The notes under the pieces: model-generated
Seen by the model: the letters and a program-made list of their open reading frames with translations, nothing else
What the model was told of the DNA's origin: nothing
The model's database searches: none
NCBI RefSeq assembly: GCF_019399895.1
Contig: NC_091876.1
Location: 4,502,381-4,566,380 of the forward strand
Length of the DNA: 64,000 nucleotides
Direction of reading: 5' to 3'
From: Cardiocondyla obscurior
Lineage: Eukaryota > Arthropoda > Insecta > Hymenoptera > Formicidae
Part shown: in pieces, positions 61,147 through 64,000 of the stretch
Numbering within the stretch: the first letter of the stretch is position 1
Layout: each line of letters opens with the position of its first letter
Position numbers and translations under genes: made by a program

Positions 61147-61492
61147 CTGTGCGATAACAACGCCGACAGATTATTACATTGCCCGAATGTTGTCTACATT
61201 AAAATGATATTTTAAAACGTACAGAAAATAGATTGTTATGCCAGATGTATCCTAAAATGCGCGCTTTTCAATATGCGTTTAAAGAATTTCTAGCAATCGA
61301 TTTTACATATTTTTCAATAACGGGATATTATTCTCGCGTCAAACACGCGGTAGAACATCGTGTGGATTATAATCGTTCTCTGTCAACTGTGAAACGAGTA
61401 TTCGCCGCCGATTGGTAAAAAACTGTGATAAAAATCTGACAGGAAATATTCGTTTGAAATTTGTAGCGAACTTGATTACTTCTCGCACTCAC
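61147..61492 (-). other. Predicted intron in the 5' leader of the microprotein gene
   Basis: It begins GTGAGTGCG after AATTAGTGAG and ends in gttgttatcgcacag directly before GATTTTTAATG. At 346 nt this is an ordinary insect intron size. Splicing would remove it entirely from the untranslated leader. A 61-codon plus-strand frame lies across it and is not called. Confidence 0.35.
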
Positions 61493-61617
61493 CTCACTAA
61501 TTAGAAAGTCAAATTTGCAATTCATTATTAATTTTTCTATCTTTCCGCGTATTGTTCTTCATTTACTTTACGAGGAGAATAAAAAAAATACTTGATTTGC
61601 AACGATTAACAATTATC
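61493..61617 (-). other. Predicted untranslated first exon of the microprotein gene
   Basis: The 3' boundary is set by the AG|GTGAGT donor; the 5' boundary (about 61617) is inferred as 30 nt from a TATA-like box. It holds two short upstream frames, one beginning MKNNTRKDRK and one beginning MNCKFDFLIS that would stop just before the main ATG after splicing. Confidence 0.25.
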
Positions 61618-61642
61618 ACTATAATGATAATATTAATATATC

Positions 61643-61648
61643 TTTATA
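61643..61648 (-). promoter_or_regulatory. TATA-box-like element for the microprotein gene
   Basis: TATAAA on the minus strand, 150 nt upstream of the predicted donor. The region is A/T-rich with a TAA repeat next to it, so the match is weak evidence alone. Confidence 0.2.
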
Positions 61649-61652
61649 ACGT

Positions 61653-61671
61653 TAATAATAATAATAATAAT
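61653..61671. repeat. TAA trinucleotide repeat
   Basis: About six TAA units. Simple repeat in A/T-rich DNA. Confidence 0.85.
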
Positions 61672-62713
61672 TTCAACGCCATTGTAATTTACATTTGCAT
61701 TTTGCAAAATAATACAGAATAATAACGTTAATCGCATTTAACACCGAATAACCTATAATTTCTTGTGTATATTTCATTATCAATTGTGTTTAGCTAATTA
61801 GGAATATCAATTAACTGAATATTTCGTTAATACAGCAAGCATGATTACGTGGTAATAGCAACAGAGATATTTTCGCGAATAACGCTGAAACAAAAAATTT
61901 TTTTCTATTTGTTTACACGCATTGCGTAGAGAAGAAATTCAACCAGAATGCAAATTATAAATGCATGATATATATTACATTTTTTGAGTTACAATTGCTG
62001 TACTGACCGCCGCGTGGTATTAATCTTTCATAACGCGGAAAAAGCAGGTTTAAAAATGTACCGAAACGTAGCCGAAAATGCTCGCGGACTGTGCGTGAAG
62101 CAATGTTACGGTGTATCTAGCAGGATATTTTCCTGTGCTCTATGTCGAGATACAATAAGGAAGAGATAAACTGCATGTCGCTAATTGTAAGCAGTATATT
62201 TGCGATTTCCGACACATAGAAATACTTTTTTTTTTTTCTGGTAAGCGCTTTTATTCGCGTACGTACATTATTGTGTACGTCTATATGAAAATGCGCGCAA
62301 GTAAAAAAAAGAAAAAATAGAAAATATAGAACGGAAATACTGACTCTGGGGATAAAATACGACAGAGCAGTCACAAAGTGCAACACTGGCGGCAGTTTCC
62401 CATCGGTGAACTGATGATCAAGTATACATTGAGTTTCGGCGGAATCTCATTATTCCATAAAAACGAAGTTATGCCGCGCGGTTCGCAGCTTCGTTCTAAT
62501 GGCGCCATTCGTTCCGAGGGTATAAGGGGTGACAATGGTGCGAAACGCGAATCGTATTAACGGCTATAGCACACGTGACGAGGGAAACTATGGAATTTAA
62601 ATGCGGGATTGAAAATGCTCGAAATTATTCTCGTTTTATCAAAATAAAAAAAAAATATTTCTTTTAATGTTTTTTGGATTTCTTTATACTTAAATGATAT
62701 TATTAATTTTCAG
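61672..62713. other. A/T-rich non-genic stretch
   Basis: Nothing firmly genic. A 60-codon cysteine-containing plus frame (61984-62169) and an 89-codon minus frame (62117-62386) have no supporting context. The latter has a hydrophobic N-terminal part caused by T-rich DNA. Confidence 0.45.
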
Positions 62714-62752
62714 ATTACATTCGTCCGTTGCGGATAAACAGAAAATACTTTG
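62714..62752 (+). other. Candidate 39-nt microexon
   Basis: A good acceptor (gatattattaattttcag) and a near-consensus donor (TACTTTG|GTAAGTGTT) bracket 39 nt. Phase 0 stops at TAA, but both other phases are open: LHSSVADKQKIL after one base, YIRPLRINRKYF after two. Being a multiple of three, it could be an alternatively included microexon. No partner exon is identified in the window; a perfect inverted repeat starts 46 nt after the donor. Confidence 0.3.
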
Positions 62753-62798
62753 GTAAGTGTTAAAAAATTTTACAATAGCGACTCTGCGTTCACTTTAG

Positions 62799-62820
62799 TC
62801 TTCCGGTCTTGACCGGAAGA
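62799..62820. repeat. Perfect inverted repeat, 10-bp arms
   Basis: TCTTCCGGTC (62799-62808), spacer TT, GACCGGAAGA (62811-62820). The strongest perfect short-loop inverted repeat noticed. It may form a cruciform or, if transcribed, a hairpin within the intron after the candidate microexon; CCGG and GGAA cores also suggest an ETS-type binding palindrome. Confidence 0.8.
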
Positions 62821-63046
62821 TGAAGTAATAGAAACTGGCGTCTAGTAATTGTACCGTATTTCGTGTACAATTAAAAAATTAAGTAAATGAGGAAATTCGT
62901 ACAAAGTTCAAAAGAATTCGATCAAGTAACTATATATGCGCATACTCGCGAGTTTTCTGATATTTATAACCGAAAGTATTCGATCGAAGTAATCGTTGTG
63001 GAAAAGGTATCTACGTACAGTTATATTTAACAGCGAAAAGAGATAC

Positions 63047-63062
63047 GAGAGAGAGAGAAAGA
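63047..63062. repeat. GA microsatellite
   Basis: Short run of GA units with one interruption. Simple repeat. Confidence 0.85.
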
Positions 63063-63576
63063 GCTGTACAGAGCGATCGACGAAAGCGCGGGTTTTTACT
63101 TAATAATGAGAGCTTTCAACGGGGAGGTAGAACGAGTCTCGTGCCTATTTCTAAACTAAGTTCGAGGCAAGCAGAAAGCCACGGGGAGGCGAGCAAAGGT
63201 GAGAGGAAACGTGTTGCGATGGTGATTTTGCCGCTGGAGCTGCCGTCGGATCGCTTCGCGGCCGATATATTGGCGACGTGCGCTCCAGTCGGATTTCGTG
63301 CAAACATTTCGTACATAGCGACGCGCGTCGTTTGCAGCGGCCGTGGTATTAAATTTTCCGTCAGAACGCGGGCGCGGAATAAAACATAAAAGCGCACGAG
63401 CGCGCGGAGAGTTTGTTAGAAACGTGTATTGTTTACTGCATCACCACACCTCCGCCAATTTCCATTGCATTTCGCGGAATTTTTTTGCCAGCGCGTTCTT
63501 GTGCGTGTATGCACCGTGTCCCAAGCGTTATGCACAAGAGACGGGAGGATACACTGAAATTGCGATAATAGGACTA

Positions 63577-63580
<4 letters not shown>

Positions 63581-63622
<42 letters not shown>
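63581..63622. repeat. Poly-T run of 42
   Basis: The longest homopolymer in the window. It could be an A tail of a minus-oriented retroposon, but the flank to its right carries no recognisable element and no target-site duplication was found. Run length may also be affected by sequencing or assembly. Confidence 0.92.
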
Positions 63623-63625
<3 letters not shown>

Positions 63626-64000
63626 GACCCCGCGGACAGTGGGCCGGGATTTCTCGCGATTTTTTGATCCGCGCACCCCGATATTCGCGACGAGGAAATC
63701 TTGTAATTCACCGATGCGTTTTTGATGGCGACGCGGGCGGGTTTATCTTGAATATTTCTGCACCATTGTTCTCGGCGTGAATTGAATAACTTTCATTGAG
63801 CGCACCGCTACCGCAAATGCATTCACATACTCGGGAGATTAATCACGGCTAATCGAATCATAAGAACATAACCAAACGCGAGTTATTATTTTACGCAATA
63901 ATCGGTCGTGGTAAAAGTGGATCGAGCGAGAACTTGAAATTTTCCGCGGAAAGTTAACCCCCCACGATAGAGTTTTACGCTCTCGTGATATTCGGACGGC

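Larger units (their letters stand above)
62753..64000. other. Non-genic stretch to the window end
   Basis: It contains a perfect inverted repeat (62799-62820), a GA tract (63047-63062) and a 42-T run (63581-63622). The 145-codon plus frame at 63343-63780 reads through the T run as polyphenylalanine and is not a gene. Nothing else recognised. Confidence 0.5.

Noticed and set aside
1..64000. tRNA, rRNA, well-known insect microRNAs, telomeric TTAGG arrays, CRISPR arrays and mariner-type terminal repeats
   Set aside because: Looked for by characteristic motifs on both strands by eye; none found, although a covariance-model search would be needed to exclude diverged tRNAs or microRNAs.

Overview
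This window reads as nuclear DNA of a eukaryote, most likely an insect and probably a hymenopteran such as an ant. The sequence shows no prokaryotic gene organisation. CpG is abundant rather than depleted, there are many A/T homopolymers and GA/CT microsatellites, and recognisable coding signal is almost absent over 64 kb. Most open frames of 100-220 codons look like chance products of this composition. I recognise no conserved protein domain, no rRNA or tRNA, no intact transposon and no CRISPR array. The species assignment is inference from composition alone.

The window looks like intergenic or very large intronic DNA with a few small candidate transcription units. Three are the best supported. 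(1) 33.45-35.20 kb, minus strand: up to five closely spaced exons with good acceptors and GTAAGT/GTGAGA donors, ending before an AATAAA. Reading frames through it are inconsistent and lack an initiating ATG, so a spliced non-coding RNA is as likely as a protein gene. (2) 60.93-61.65 kb, minus strand: a 69-residue open frame encoding a plausible single-pass membrane microprotein, preceded by a 3' splice site, a good AG|GTGAGT donor about 350 bp further upstream, and a TATA-like box. (3) 36.99-37.39 kb, minus strand: an 83-codon frame whose start overlaps the stop of a 38-codon frame (ATGA), downstream of TATAAAAA.

Scattered plus-strand exon candidates lie at 8.44, 28.58, 44.69, 51.93, 59.24 and 62.71 kb. 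They have good splice sites, and two are followed closely by AATAAA. With this much sequence, some such acceptor/donor pairs are expected by chance, so each is given low confidence, and they are not known to belong to one gene.

Non-genic structure is clearer. There is a 91-bp GC-rich direct duplication (12.77-12.97 kb), a diverged repeat pair (13.06 and 45.12 kb), several perfect inverted repeats, a 42-T run at 63.58 kb, many microsatellites, and a TAATTA-rich block at 16.19-16.86 kb that could be regulatory. I cannot show that any of these units work together. A transcript map and alignment to related genomes would decide most of the calls.
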